Positions 38,227-53,088 of a stretch of 64,000 nucleotides of DNA are shown one piece after another; position 1 is the stretch's first letter; each line of letters opens with the position of its first letter. The notes beneath the pieces were generated by a model. That model did not search any database and was not told where the DNA came from. It saw only the letters and a list, made by a program, of their open reading frames with translations. This DNA is from Exophiala sp. HKRS030. Its lineage: Eukaryota > Ascomycota > Eurotiomycetes > Chaetothyriales > Herpotrichiellaceae. The stretch is from positions 2,232,001 through 2,296,000 of the forward strand of contig JAHWDD010000009.1 in NCBI GenBank assembly GCA_023897205.1, written 5' to 3'. Made by a program: the position numbers and the translations under genes.

Positions 38227-40703
38227 TCAATCCGCCCACTCGATCAACATGCCGTCAGCGCCGCGCATGGTGGTTGGATCAGGAGCCTCGTCATCACTTC
38301 CATTGTCGCCTTTTTTCTTGTTTTCTTTCTCCTTGCGTACGACGATCTTGGGCGGTTCTTTGCCGCGCTGCACTCGGCTTAGAAGGCTGGGGATGTTCTG
38401 CCGTCGGGAGAGGCCGATGCGGTAGATGGTTTTGTTGGTTTTGCCGGTGCTGCTGTTGCTGTTGCTGCCGCCGAGGAAGATGGGTGGGTTGATCGGTGAG
38501 TGTTGCGTGGGGCCTTTGTTGGGGATTTGTTTGATAGGTGTGATTTGCGGCTTGGTTGGAGGGTCATTCTTGCTGGTTGGGGATTTGGGTTGTTGATGTT
38601 TTGGCTCTGGTGATGATAGTGGGGATATTGTCGGGGCCTTAGGGTCGGGGTTCTTTGGTGCTGCTGGAGGGATATTGGTGGATCGTTCAGAGAGTGCCGA
38701 ACGGGATGTTGAGTTGTTTCGCTGCGGGTCTTTCTCTGTGAGGTTTTGTTCATTGTGATCGCCGTCGTCGACCTCTTCCACAACTCGCTCTTCGGAAAGG
38801 TGGCTTGATTTATCAGCTTGTTGTGCCTTCTTTGGCTTGCGTCCGCGCTTCTTAGGCGCCGATCTTGTCGAAGTGGAAGCCTGGACAGGATCTACCATTT
38901 CCTCCACTGTGGTTGGTATTTCGATCGTGATTTCAGTGGTCTTGACCTTGTTGTCTATTGTCTTCCCTTCCTTTTGACTGCCTTCTTTGACATCTGGGTC
39001 ACTCTCTTTTTTCAGGATCTTGAGGTCTGGTGGCAATTCCAACTTGACGGGTGCAGGTTTCGAGTCCATCCACACGACGTCCTCCTCTCCTTCGCTAAGC
39101 ATGGGCTCTGTTTTCTTCAATAAAGCGGCGGCGGAGGTTTTGGCACGTTTGACTTTGTTCTTGCGACCTTTTTTAGCAGATGACTTCGCTGGCGGTTGTT
39201 TTGATTCCAATTGTGGCGAATGATCAGCTTCTTTTTCCGGCACTTCATTTTGGCCGACGTGTTGACCATTGAGAGACGTCTGAGACCCCTGTCCCTGGTT
39301 GTATCCGTCATCATCGTCGGCTATTCGCTTGGATCGAGATCGACTTGGCCGTGGCTTGTAAGACTCTTTGGGAAGACCAATTACATGTTCGTCGCTGAGT
39401 TGTAACTCACTAGTGGGTTGCTTCACAGGAGAAGATTCCATTCTGTTACCCGGTATGTCGTTCGAGTCTATAGTTACCTTGGACTGCTTTCTCTTCCGTT
39501 TTGTGTTTGAAGACGTATAAGATGCAGCAGAAATAGAATCAACAGTGCCTTGTCTGGTTTGCCGAATAGATTCAATATCTGGCAAGTCCAACTCATCGAT
39601 TTCGTCCATGGCAATCGTGTGACTAGTAGGCTTTGGCGATGCTCTAACGACCTTCGGCTTGCGACCGCGCTTCTTGGTTTGAATCTCGTCATTAGCCGCC
39701 GGTAAAGTGTTCGGAGCAGGCATATTTTCCGAGCCCTTTGTAAGCGTGGCTAGGTCAAGGTTGGGATTATCGGCCGAAAGACCAGGTTCGTTTGCAGGTG
39801 GAACAACCGCTGTTAGTTGATCCTGCGAAGACTGGGGGAAAGCCGGTAGGGACAAGGCGTCGATAGCTTGGCCTCGTTGACCTCTGGCAGAATGGTCGAC
39901 ATCCGTGGTCAATGTGTGTTCTCGTGGGTCAGAAATCTGAGCTGTAGGGTTGTTTCCCGCTGTATCCGTGTTTTCATCTAGTGAATTCTGACTCAAGGAG
40001 CCGAACGGGTTAGCATTAATGTCGAGCCCAGTGCTGCAACTACGATAGTCGAGGTTGATGGACTGATAGTTTCCCATGGAAGCCATGCTGGTCATGTTCT
40101 GCAATGAGCTAGATCCATGAAAAGAGGACCCACAAAGTTGGAGGAATTAGCATGGTTCTGGTAAGGACGAAGTTCAACAGATTGATCAGTAGGTGTAGCG
40201 TTGTCGGCATTCAATTGAGGTGGAGAGAGTAAAGCTGGTGTTTTAGAGGGCTGAGATGGCGCCGTGAACAGGGCGTCACGATCGGCGTCTGATTTCGAAC
40301 GATGTCCATACGTTTTACTCCTCTTGGCCTTGGCAGACCTCGGAGTCATGTGTTCAAAGGAAGCAGAGGTTTCCATAAAGGTACTGTGAGCGCGTTTCTT
40401 GGGCCTAGATGTTGGCGACATTGTACGTGATTCATGCATCAAGCTGGCGTTGAGTTCATCATGGACCGCATCGATCTGATTGATTATCTTTTCCGTGCTA
40501 CCAGTGGCACGGTTGTTATTGTCAGAATCGCTGAATGGTAGCGATGAAAGTCTTTGGGTTGTGTCCATGTACTGGTAGAAGTCTATGGCGGAGGACATGG
40601 GTAAAGCGTCTGGAATGAGATGGCTATCGCCTGGCTCTATCGGCAATTTTTTGGGAGAATTGACTTCAGATTCAGCATCTGAATCTGCGATCTCGGATGG
40701 CAT
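38227..40703 (-). CDS. AT-hook nuclear protein of unknown role
   Basis: An 825-residue protein once a single frame break is bridged. The N-terminal 190 residues (MPSEIADSDAESEVNSPKK onward) and the remainder lie in different frames that meet near 40129-40131; one extra G in the GGG of the coding strand joins them as FVGSSFHGSSSLQNM. Removing a 35 nt GT-AG stretch just before the AACATG would also restore frame, but that is shorter than any other intron here. Two AT-hooks, KKRGRKPKVV and PKKRGRKPKKA, indicate minor-groove binding of AT-rich DNA. Other basic stretches (KKGRKNKVKRAK) and long Ser/Pro/Glu-rich regions suggest a disordered chromatin-associated protein. The C-terminus PDPTTMRGADGMLIEWAD looks like a short conserved peptide. 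Function unknown. Confidence 0.8.
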
Positions 40704-43235
40704 CTTGCTTGAAATCTCGATATTGATGATGAAATGTGGTCCAAGGTGGTGTGGACATTGGCGATCCCAGATGGGAACGCGCTCTCTGCGGTCTGCGCGT
40801 CAAATTGTTCCACAACGTGATCACTGGTGCGCGATATCACGTGATGTGGGTGTTCCTGGTCCACCTGAACGCAGACAGATGTATAATCAGAAAATGGATG
40901 CAAAATGAGTTGGGCAGTAATAATGACTCTACAGGTACGTAAAACAAATTGCTATTGTGCTATACGTCAAGGCGGTCGCCGTACACTGGTGAAGTGAGGA
41001 TTCACTTTTACGACTGTAGTTTCATTTGTCGGAAGCGCGATTCGCTTGCAAGCTGACCTCAGAGGTATGATGCTGAGAAGACATCCAAGGCAACGAGATC
41101 CGAATCCAAGTTTAGCTCTGTTTCAGAGAGGGAGCTAAAGAGAGTGCTGAAGCTCGACGTAGAAGATTGGTTGAAAAGCTATACCTGGCCCTATCCCACC
41201 ATTTGAGCCTCGAGCCTGAAGCTTGATCCATTGGATGAGCTTTGTCTGGACTCCTTGAAGAATTTTGTCTCACGATGCTCGACTCAACGCTTTGGCGAGT
41301 CAATGATTTCGATGAGGCAGAAACCTTTGTGTGGTTACTGACCAGGATGAGAAAGATCAGAAGAAGTTGTGACACTACCTGCTAGGCTAGAACTGCAGGG
41401 AAGTACGAATGTAGGATAGTCAGGGCAGTAACCAGATTAGCACAAAAGGATGAGCTGGCGCCCGTGCCGGACCGAAAACAGGGGTTATACGATGAGTGTC
41501 ATGACAGCCATCTTGGTGAGTCTGTGTTGAGTGCGGGTCTTTGGGCATCGCGGCTTACGGAGAATACTGTCCGCCATCCGGGAGTAATAGTGGATTATGC
41601 ATGAGGAGCAACGTGGGAGGATTACGGTCGAAGATTGGTGGAAGAGGGAAGGCGACAAAAGAGGAAGATTGGCGGAATCTCTCAGTCAGGATAGGCTTGG
41701 ACACGGGTTAGTGCAAGGGAGAGGTTTGGAATGAGGGATAAGGGATGGAGGAATGTGAGCAGACAGACACAAGACATTCGGAATACAGTATTAAGGAGAC
41801 AGAAGAAAGAGAAAAAGGAGAAAAAAGACGAAGACGAAGAAGTGCCTCTTGGTTATGTTGGAAGTATATTCTTCAAAGAAACTGGAGCGGGAGAACGATG
41901 GAGCGGACAATATACAGTCGTGCCTTCCATCCCAGGGCCACATACATACTTTGGGCAGGTATGGATGGATGGAATAAATCACATGATTGAGAGGATGACA
42001 CACGCCCAACGAAGAAGGGTACATAAGGTACGGGAGTTCAGAGGAAGCGATCTTGTGTTGTGAAGTGAGGACAACGGGTACTTATCGGGGGTTCCACCAC
42101 TGCCCAAGTGACTACGGAGCAAATGGTTAACTACCTTACCTGTTAGGTCCCTGTCCCTTACCGAGGAGGTCACGGTTGTTCACGGTAGGTACCTGCTAGC
42201 AGTGCTAGGTACCTTATTTTAATTACTTAGTCGACACTAACCAAGTCCTAACAAAGAGAGGTTCAGCCCTCACGTCATTTCTCCATCATAGATTTACCCT
42301 CCTCCAAATGATAATGACCGCACAAATACTCCCTTTTGAAAATTTGCCCCTTGAACTTTCGGTGCTCCTTAACTTGTTCACTAACTTAGTTGTCGGTATC
42401 CAGGGCTAACTGGAATCATTGAAGCGAATTGCACATTCCGATTCCCCAGTATCTGCACAGGTCCACTCCCTGTAGATTGCTCCCTGTATCCTTGAATAAT
42501 CGTGCGCCAACACCAACGGAAAAGTCCAGGAAGGCCAGGAAGTCCAGGGAGTCCAGGGTGTCCAGGGATCAACGTCCATCTTCCGATTCGAGTGACGACG
42601 ACAGGAATCCCTCCCTCTCGTGCCTCTCTTCTCCTCCTCATTCTCCCCTCCCCACCTTGACCACCTTCACCACTCACAAGCCTCAGATCACGACGCATGT
42701 TCAAGGACCACCACTCACCTCTCAACGCCTATCCGATCCACTCGTGCCACTCCAACGATCCATCGACCTGGACTTGGACTTGCAGAGTCACCCAGTGCCA
42801 CCAGGCCTTATTGTACCTCATTTTCCGTCCAAGTCCAACACACTGGGATCTTTGCCGAACCACCATCTAAAATACTCAATACTCAGCCTCTCGCTCCTCC
42901 ACGTGCCTCTCTCAACGGGCAACGTTTCAACGCATCGCACCAGACCATCAATACGTCCACCATCATCCTTGCCCCTCTGTACACGTACCGATTGTCCTCA
43001 CTCCTCACTCCTCACTCCTCACCGCACCCTCCCCTCCGAATCCCTCTCAGACCGCTCCTCTATCTCGATTCCAGTCTTTCACACCACGTTCATTTTCCAG
43101 CCCTCTCCTACGAGCCGTCGCAATCACCTTACCTTTCTCTCCCAGAACCTCCGACCTTCCTACATTGACTCCCAGCGAATCATCATTCCACGCACAACAC
43201 CCCCTGCTGTTGACGACTTACCCAATGTCCTCCCC
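40704..43235. other. Long spacer and 5' leader of the Kcs1 gene
   Basis: No gene supported from 40704 to about 42250. From about 42480 to 43235 the plus strand is strongly pyrimidine-rich (CTCCTC, CACTCCTCACTCC), as in long fungal 5' leaders. It holds five 9 bp units at 42524-42568 and two upstream open frames: 42697-42870 (57 codons plus stop) and 43225-43287, which begins 11 nt before the Kcs1 start and overlaps it out of frame. A 110-codon Lys/Glu-rich open frame at 41731-42063 is not recognised. Confidence 0.45.
42524..42568. repeat. Five imperfect 9 bp units (GTCCAGGGA type)
   Basis: Consecutive units ending in CCAGGAA, CCAGGAA, CCAGGGA, CCAGGGT and CCAGGGA in the presumed Kcs1 leader. 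Confidence 0.85.
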
Positions 43236-46200
43236 ATGTCCAATAGCTCTTCCGCCGGAAAGACGCCCGCGCCTGCCAATACGGTAAACGGACATACATC
43301 TCTGCTCCGCCAGAAGTCTGCCCTTGCCTCTGGTTTTGGCACTGTCAGCCCGACTTCTTCTCCTTTGTCCACCAGTCCCTCGTCGAATTCAAAGCCAATT
43401 GCCATTTCGCGGGGACAAAACCCTCCAGTTCATACAATGTCCGATCCTCTCACCATAAAGTTCAACGTGCTGCTACATATCTCGACCACGTCCCGCACCT
43501 GTCTGAACGAGACAGCATCTTCGCAGATCACTACCTTCCTGCCCAGAATGATCCTTCCTCCCCGCGGGAAGGCATAATCAGACCGCCTTCCCCTTCCATT
43601 GCTCGCAAGGCCCCTACTACTATGTCGACTATTATATCACAACCTGTCCCTCCTCCCGAGACTTCCAAATCTTCTACAACCTCTCCGCCCGCTGTCTTTG
43701 ACTGGCCCCGGGGCCTCTTCATTCTCAAGACAAGGACGCAAGCACAACTTCCTCTCGCCCCTCCGCCGGTCCTCTGCAGGGTGTTAGGAGGATTGCATCG
43801 GATGGCCAGCCATGGTCCCAAAAGTTTCATGTTACCGTGGGAAACATGCACCCTAGGGAAGATTCTCGTCAAGACCCTTCTTGGGACAGACAGAGCCATT
43901 TTTCACGCGCACAGAGGGATGCACAACTAAACTATGGTCGTGATGCCTCAAGACAACAAAATGTCGATGCCAGCGGGTCACTGAGAAAGATCCTATCTGA
44001 GAAGCCACGTGTAGAACGAAGTCTCAGTCGTGGCCGGGCCCATGTCGAGAAGAGCATTGAAGCTACGGTCAAGAATCCAGAAACTGGCGGCAATGCTCGA
44101 AGCAGAAAAGCAAGTCACATGATGGGTATATTTGATCCCAGATCAGAATCAAAGTCTCCGGCATCTTTGACTGGCGATGCCCATGTCCAGCCTGGAGTTG
44201 ACAGAGACCAATCAACTCCTTCACGCCCCACGAGCCCGATATCTCAAGACTCAATTTTAGGTCGAGCTATCCGTCGCACTTCAAATGAGATACTCGACAC
44301 TACCCACGATAGGTTTCACGACATTAGCCAACGTCCAGGTTCTCAAGAACCAAAGGCTACCCCGCCTCCCAAACCAAGCCATGATCCCTATTTCCGCCAC
44401 CATGACATTGCCCAACGACCGAGCGTGCCCCAAAAGTTACTCGAGGAAATCAGGGGCATCTCAAATAACAAAGCATCGACAGCAGTCAGACAGCCTGACC
44501 TGGAACAGAAGTTCCCTGAATCGAGATCTAAAACCCATGGCAATTCCCCCGCCCGTGACGAGGAAGAGGAGCACATCTCGGCAGCGGTATACTACCCTCA
44601 TCCAGGCCCCTCTCCCGAAGAGATTGAACAGTTTACATCTCCAGGGGAGATAGACTCGACCGTTGGTAAAAAGACTACCAACGATGCGCAGTCTGCGGGT
44701 TCTGCGGAGAGGAGGGTATCGGACATCCCGCGTGTGGCCGAACATATTGATATTTCTGTCGTGTCCAAGAACGACAAGAAGATCTTTCATGGCAACTACC
44801 AGCCTGTCGATGAGCTACGCTCTGACATCGTAGCGGGTTCCGCGGATGAGGAAGCAAGCGCAGTCTCCAGTGCGTCCGAATCAGATTTCGACTCTGGCGA
44901 CGAGTCTGCTCAACAGAGTCAGGCTGAAGATGACATGTCGACCACGCCTACTCAGGCCACTGTACCGAAGCGAAAGACGAGTGAGGTTCAGATTCCCAGG
45001 ACAAAGGCCAAAGTCGTTCTGGAGCCGTACAAGCACCAGGTTGGTGGGCACTCGACAATATTCCGCTTCTCCAAAAGAGCCGTCTGTAAGCAACTGAACA
45101 ACCGAGAAAATGAGTTTTACGAGCGTATCGAGCAACGCCATCCGGACATGTTGAAGTTCTTACCGAGATACCTTGGCGTACTGAATGTAACTTTTTCTAA
45201 AGTACCCAAGCAGGGACAGAGCAACGATGTCAGATCCGAAAAGGGCCTCGGCGATGGATCTTCGCTAGATCAAAGCACTCTTCCCTCTCAAGGGGCCGAC
45301 CAGTCCTGCGTGTCCTCGGCCGCAACTACTCAACAGCCACGCATTGTGAGTCACTCTCAACAGATCGGCAGCATTCCGCAGGTGATTCTCGATCAGAACA
45401 AGCACATCATACCATCTGATTATTTCGCGCTACCGGAAAGGCCTAGAAGTGCCGATCCCAACCATGGGCGCAGGCTCAGTAAAGACTTCGAGACGGGCTC
45501 TGGACCAGGGGATCAGAAGAAAGCATTGGTGGGATCCCCACTAAGACCATCGCTGCCCGAGCATTCCAATAGCTGGGCAACACTTCAGTGAATGAGGGCT
45601 TGAAGGAGAAGATACTTCGAGAAGTTTTTGGTCCACCACCTGTTCAGTACTATCGTCGTCATGGTCATTCGCACGGCACTGTGCCACGATTGAAGAATTC
45701 AACCTCTGATGGCCACAAATCCCGGCGGAGGAGTAATTTATCCGTGAATTCGGTGTCAATAGGAAATGGTACGCAACTCAAGCGGGATCAATCATTGACA
45801 CCACGACTTACCGGAAAGGAGAATTCTTCGATGCTTGAGCTACCTGAAATTCAAATACGTGCTGAGGAAAATAGGGATGTTCTCTATTCCTCGTCAGCTT
45901 CCGCCGCTAGCGAGGCACATCTGGGACTAGAGAAGGTGCGCACAACGGGAAGTGACCTCTCCTCTGGACCAAGCAACGACCATAAACCACACGTCAAAAG
46001 ACGCCATTCCGGTATGGGTCTTAGACGTCGGCGGGGTTCTGTTAATGAGATACAACAACCTAACCTTGAGTATTTCGAAGATGAAGCATACAACTCGGAT
46101 GCCGGAACGAGAGGTCCGGAAGATGTGTTCGAAATGGATCAAGAGGACAAAGTAGGTGCCGCCACGAAAGGTAACGAGATTGAACAGGAAAGACTCAAAG

Positions 46201-47126
46201 GTAGTGAAAACCCTGCTGAGAATGGCGACAAGAACACCGTGGTTGGACTTCCGAGAGACTCGGTACCGTTGAATCCCAAGGAGGCACAGTCGCCAAACTT
46301 GGGAGATCGTGTTGCGTATTTCTTGTTGATGGAAGATCTGACAAGTGGCATGGGTCGGCCATGCGTATTGGATCTCAAAATGGGGACGAGACAGTACGGG
46401 GTGGAAGCTAGCAAGAAAAAGAAGGAGTCACAGCGTCGGAAATGCAAGACGACTACCTCGCAACAGCTTGGTGTCAGAATCTGTGGCATGCAGACTTTCG
46501 ACGCCAAGACCGGCAAGGTCTCATATGAAGACAAATACTTCGGACGAGACCTCAAAGCAGGTCGTGAATTCCGGGAGGCACTAATCAGGTTTCTTTACGA
46601 TGGCATCAGCTACAGCAGTGTGGCACGGCACATACCTGCACTACTTCACAAGGTTTCGAAGTTGGAGAGCATGGTACGAAGGCTGCCAGGGTATCGATTC
46701 TATGCGAGCAGTTTGTTGATGTTCTACGATGCTGAACCTCACAAATCTCGCGAAGCTGAGGAAGCTCTTAGGGATGGAGTCGACATTGCGCAGCAAAAGA
46801 AGAAGGAGGGTAAGAAGTGGCCCCCACCGATCGAAGTCAAAATTGTCGATTTTGCCAACTGTGTTACCGGCGAGGATCCGCTACCCGCCGATGCAGAAGC
46901 TCCTCCAGCTCACCCCAATGATGTGGATCGGGGCTACCTACGAGGATTGCGGACAGTCAAGGCATATCTGGAGCGAATATTGAGTGACATCAAGTCAAGC
47001 AACGTGCAGGAACGCGGTTATGAAACGGATATTGTCAATGGGCACGAAATTACGAAAGAGCATTCTCATTCTTCTTCGAATGATGGCTATGTTGAGCCCG
47101 AAGATGAGGGTGAGGTGAGTGTCTGA
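43236..47126 (+). CDS. kcs1: Inositol hexakisphosphate kinase Kcs1
   Basis: Makes inositol pyrophosphates (PP-InsP) from InsP6, acting in phosphate and stress signalling. The C-terminal catalytic region has the family signature PCVLDLKMG (PxxxDxKxG), KTTTSQQLGVRICGMQ, the helix YRFYASSLLMFYD and the metal-binding IVDFANC. An earlier part of the fold, VLEPYKHQVGGHSTIFRF and NRENEFYERI, lies near 45020-45130. The N-terminal half is Ser/Pro-rich with RAATYLDHVPHLSERD near 43470. The gene is read across three one-base breaks: GGGG at 43411-43414, the CCCC/GGGG junction at 43706-43713, and the G at 45588 where LQ meets NEGLKEKIL. With one base added at each, the length becomes 1298 codons exactly. 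No intron is needed. The start at 43236 (MSNSSSAGKTPAP) is preferred over the open leader. Confidence 0.92.
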
Positions 47127-48797
<1,671 letters not shown>

Positions 48798-49782
48798 TCA
48801 TGCGAATAGGAATTCAAGAACAAGAAAACGCTTTGAAGGACGGTGTACCACGTCGCCTTCGCCCTTCGCCCTCACTCGATAACACCAAGTCGTGGCCTCG
48901 CTAGGACGAGTCGAGTTTAGTATTGTGCATCAAGGCCCCTGGATGATTCTCGGACGACCACGAGAACCCTCAATCACCACAGGGCTTGGAAGAGACGATT
49001 ATCCGTGCAGATGGAACTTCTTTTGTTCACGTCCGCCTCTTGACCATAAAGTCGAGTTGGACGCTCACCAATCATGCCCTAATACGGTCTCTCTCTCTCT
49101 CTCTCTCGACTGCGGAAACCCAGCTACGTCGGAACACGAGGAGCAGACTGGGTCATTGACAAGAGCCGTGCACGAAAGTCTTTCGGTTCGGAAACGTGTC
49201 GAATGGAACATGGCATGCCTTTGATAGGCTCTCACACAGTGGCGCGAAAGGGGCCACCGTTCGTCTTCTTGTGGGGATCGGTAATTCAAGATCTACGTAT
49301 TGTATATAATAAAGTGACAAGACTTACGTTCAAAACCCTAGTTAACTTCCCACGACAAAACCACGGTGTATGATTGCGGATGTGTATTTTCAAACGTGAG
49401 GCATGGTTCTTTTCTTCCTAGTTGGTTAGTTAGTTACATAGTTTCCTCCCTCCTCGTTTCGTGTAACAGCACTGAGCATGGTACCATTGCGTGCGATAGG
49501 ACTCCCAATCTTAAACCTACTCCTATGGACAAGGAAGAAGTATTTGTCAATCACACAAACAAAAAAATTTCTCATTTTGCTGTACAAAGCTATACAAGGC
49601 TATATAACGCTGGCGCGCGCTTCGGTTTTGGGAAGCTCTACAATTAGTGCAAACATGCTCAGGTATCAAACGGTGCACTTCGGCGTGCCATGAAAGATCT
49701 TGAAAATTGCACACGAAATGCTCAAGAGAGACAATCGCCTGATGCTGCCCTGACATTCATTCGCCCGGTATATACCACAGTC
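48798..49782. other. Convergent spacer with TC microsatellite
   Basis: Between the stop codons of the isomerase and the MATE gene. Contains ten TC units at 49088-49107. No gene supported. Confidence 0.5.
49088..49107. repeat. TC dinucleotide microsatellite
   Basis: Ten uninterrupted TC units in non-coding sequence. Confidence 0.95.
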
Positions 49783-51767
49783 CTACATGCCAGAGTCGGC
49801 ATTTCTGGCCCGTGCCTCTTCCACACTCCTCTGCCAGTCCGTACGGCTGAGATAGATGAATTCGATCAACGCCACCAGACCTAGCGCCAGGGCCACGCCT
49901 GTCCATAGGCCCCAGAGGCCCCATCCGAGGCCAAAAGCCGTGCCGAAACTGATGGGCATGGCGAAAACATAGTAGCAGAATAGCTGCACGTATCCACCAA
50001 ATTCCTGTCGACCTAAACCTCGAAGGACGCCGTTACATGATGCGGCGAGCGCATCGAAGAGTTGGAACGCGGCGCACAAGGGGAGGATATCAGCAACGAT
50101 CCGGATTACGTCTGGGTCTGAGGTGAAAAGGCGAGGGATGTAATCTTTCAGTGTGGAAAGGAGTGTGACGTTGAGGATCCCGACAATGATGGCGGCGGAA
50201 AAGGTGACTTTGGTACTGACTTTGGCCGCATCGGCCAGGGTTGCGCCGATGAGGTTTGCAACACGAGTTGAACCTGCGATGGAGAGTGGGAAGGGGATCT
50301 GGAATGTCAAACTTGTTAATGTCGCGAGGACAGATTGTGCAGCGAGGACGGTGGTGCCGAAGTAGCTCGCCGCAAATGTCAAAACTTCAAACGCCAGACA
50401 TTCGGCTTCAATCATGATGACCCCGGGGAGGGCGAGTTTGACCATAGGACCCCAATTCTGCAAGGCTTTCTTGGTGAAACCGTTCCAACAAGACATGCCG
50501 GACTTGGAAAAGAAGCGGACGTAGATAAAGAGACCGACTGGGAGGAAATTATCGGTAATCGCCACGGCGATGGGAGCACCTACGAAGCCCCATTGGAATT
50601 TCCAGACAAAGAGCCAGTTCATGAAAGCATTGAATGGGGCGCAAAAGAGGAGGACGTAGAGCGATGCGGAGAATAGACCTTGTGCTTGAACGAAACGCTT
50701 ACCAGCTTCGAAGGCTGCGTAACCAGGGGCTCCCACCAGGACAATCTTCAAGTACAAGCCAGCAAGGCGAGCAACTTCGGGTTCGGGGACGAGTGCAACA
50801 AGGATCTTGTCAGCGGATAGCCAAATCAAGGCTATCGGAATGGTAATAGTCCATAAGAAGTATATCATCCTTTGCATCTGAAGACCGACTAGTTTCTTGC
50901 GGCCGGACCCAAAGGCCTGCGCGCAGAGAGTGTCTAGGGAAGTGGCAAGGCCTTGATAGATGGCATAACCGGTAATGTTTGCAGACATGGAAGCTAGACT
51001 GACTGCTCCGAGCTCGACAGTGCCGATGTGGCCGACGGTGAAGATACTGGCAACGGTCAGGGAGTACTGCAGGATGAAGGTGACCATAAGAGGCCCCGAA
51101 TAGCGGGCAATGACTTTGGCCTCACGCTGCCACGTAGTCTGGATCATGCCAGCAGCAACTGCCTCTTCCCACTTAGCCTCGACATTGTCTGGATCACCAT
51201 GTCCGCCATAAGGAAGACTGGGATCTCCTAGGAGAGGAGAGACTTCTGAAGCAATGCCAGAAGCAGCATCTTGTGCGTGGGGAGCTTCCTCGTCCTGGGC
51301 AATTTTACGGTCTCCGCCTGGGATATTTAAATAGCCGCTGAATAGACTCTTCCTGCGTCCGTCATCGGTCTGCGGGTGCTTCGGGGGATGATGTTATTAT
51401 CACGAAGCAAACTTCGCTCCTCTTCCAATGCTTGCGTTCTCTCTCGCTTCGATAGCTTGTCGTGTTCTTGAGAGGGGCGCGGCAGCACAGTGGCTCTGTT
51501 GCCGGCGCCGGCAAAGCTGGGTCGGCGGTAGGATCCAATGAAGGAGTAGTTATGACCAGGAGCCGAGGTGGATGGTCTCACGGTAGAACTTTCTGATTCG
51601 GTGTCGGATTCTGATTCTGCGGCTTCAGAGTCGGAGTCGTCAGCGAGGTCCCGTGCGATGGAAGCCTGCGCAATTGGGGACCCATTGGGTAAAGAATGAG
51701 AAAAGACTCTACTCGTGGCACTAGTGACTCGCTCCAGAGTGCTGAATGGTCTTGAAGGTGAGGACAT
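49783..51767 (-). CDS. MATE-family multidrug/organic cation exporter
   Basis: A 661-residue membrane antiporter of the MATE family, expelling small organic compounds in exchange for protons or sodium. About 200 N-terminal residues are cytosolic, Ser/Glu-rich and start MSSPSRPFSTLERV; they include SLLRDNNIIP and SPLLGDPSLPYGG, typical of fungal members. The core has two six-helix halves, with the family mark LDTLCAQAFGSG in the first half and STRVANLIGA in the second. The frame breaks at the GGGGG run 51383-51387 (plus strand): one more base joins DNNIIP to PKHPQTDDGRRKSLFSGYLN, giving 662 codons exactly. No introns needed. Substrate not predictable. Plasma-membrane or vacuolar location is inference. 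Confidence 0.9.
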
Positions 51768-53088
51768 GGTGTGTCTTTGAGCTCGAAGTGTTGGGTGGAA
51801 GCAGGTTGGTTTTGTTGGAGAGTCTCAGAGAACTGGCGGGGTACTCCGATGGTGGAAACAATTGGGATATTTACATATCCAACAGCAGGATTTGTGCAAA
51901 GGAGCTATTGACTGTTGCACTTCTGGTGTTGGACTGTCGGAGAGGGAAAAGTGAGGTTTGCGCAAGAGCGGAATTGTCAGAGATAAAGAGAAAAGGTAGC
52001 TCTACAAGCGACGATGATAAAGCTGAAGCGAAACCTTGAAAGTTTACAAGGGGATGAGGATCTATCATCTGTGCCCGGCAAGTGCCAGGGTTGCTAATTA
52101 GTTCCTACCTTGGTTAGCGAAGCTTTGATGATAGGCGTTGGCCAGTTCACACGTGAGAGGGACGAGTCCAGCGTGCATCGTCCACTGATAGCGGCCAGAG
52201 CCTAACTAACTAGTTAACACAATAGCCAGAAGAGGCTCCTCAGGCACTGCTTAGAGTGGGCCTGGCTAGGATTTAGGGACTCCGGGACTTGTACAGGCAT
52301 GGATAGGGACCTCGGCCATCTCCCTCTGCTACCCGTAAGCTGTCACTGCCTTGGCCCTTAAAACCCACTTTTATGTTCCCCTACTTAGCCTCAGACACTT
52401 ACTGTACCTACTCCATACTCCGTAGGTCCTAAGGCAATCACCGTCGGCACCAGCTACCAAGTTGGGTGTCAGCATGGCCCGAGTGCGATGGAAGAGGGCG
52501 TATCTAACTAAAATTCGTCTGCCAGACATGAAAGTGATTTCTGGGCTAAGTCCACCAAGCATATGCCAATGTTCAGTCCCCCGGTCGTCGTTGAGCCTTG
52601 AGAGTTCTCAGAAAGGGTGATAGGCGAGGGGCGAGGGACTCCGTAAGTTCTCATCCCCGCTCGCTTTTGCTCAAATCCTCCACTAAGCACAACAATGCAC
52701 GCATTGACATTCGACACTGAATATTGGATCATCAATGGTCACATGATCACTTCTGCTAGCGTACCGCTGATGTCGGTGCATCCAGCGATCACGACATCTT
52801 CAGCGACGAATCTAAAAACTGCCAACGCCAGCAACGTCATGCATCTTCGGACGCTTTATAACATATCCTTTTCAGTAGCACTTCTCTGCTCATAAATTGA
52901 GAAATCACACCAGGGTTGTTGCTCTTCACAGTTGGCCGCTATGGGTTCTACCTCAAACAATGCTACGTTCAGTGACCACCAGCATTGGCTGTACAACCCT
53001 ATCACTACCACAATAAACATAGATGAGTAAGTCCTGACAGAGTTACAGCTGCCCAAGAACTATCTATACACTAGTAAGAAGGACTGAC
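51768..53088. other. Divergent spacer between MATE and DUF202 genes
   Basis: Contains the MATE promoter, a TACTCCGTA motif at 52416-52424 and a TAACTAACTAGTTAAC palindrome-like stretch near 52203-52218. A possible upstream exon of the DUF202 gene lies at 52941-53026. Otherwise no gene supported. Confidence 0.45.

Noticed and set aside
42429..43235. A 269-codon open frame in front of and in frame with Kcs1
   Set aside because: Pyrimidine-rich, Ser/Pro/Leu-biased sequence without domain; the recognisable Kcs1 N-terminus begins at 43236, so this is treated as leader.
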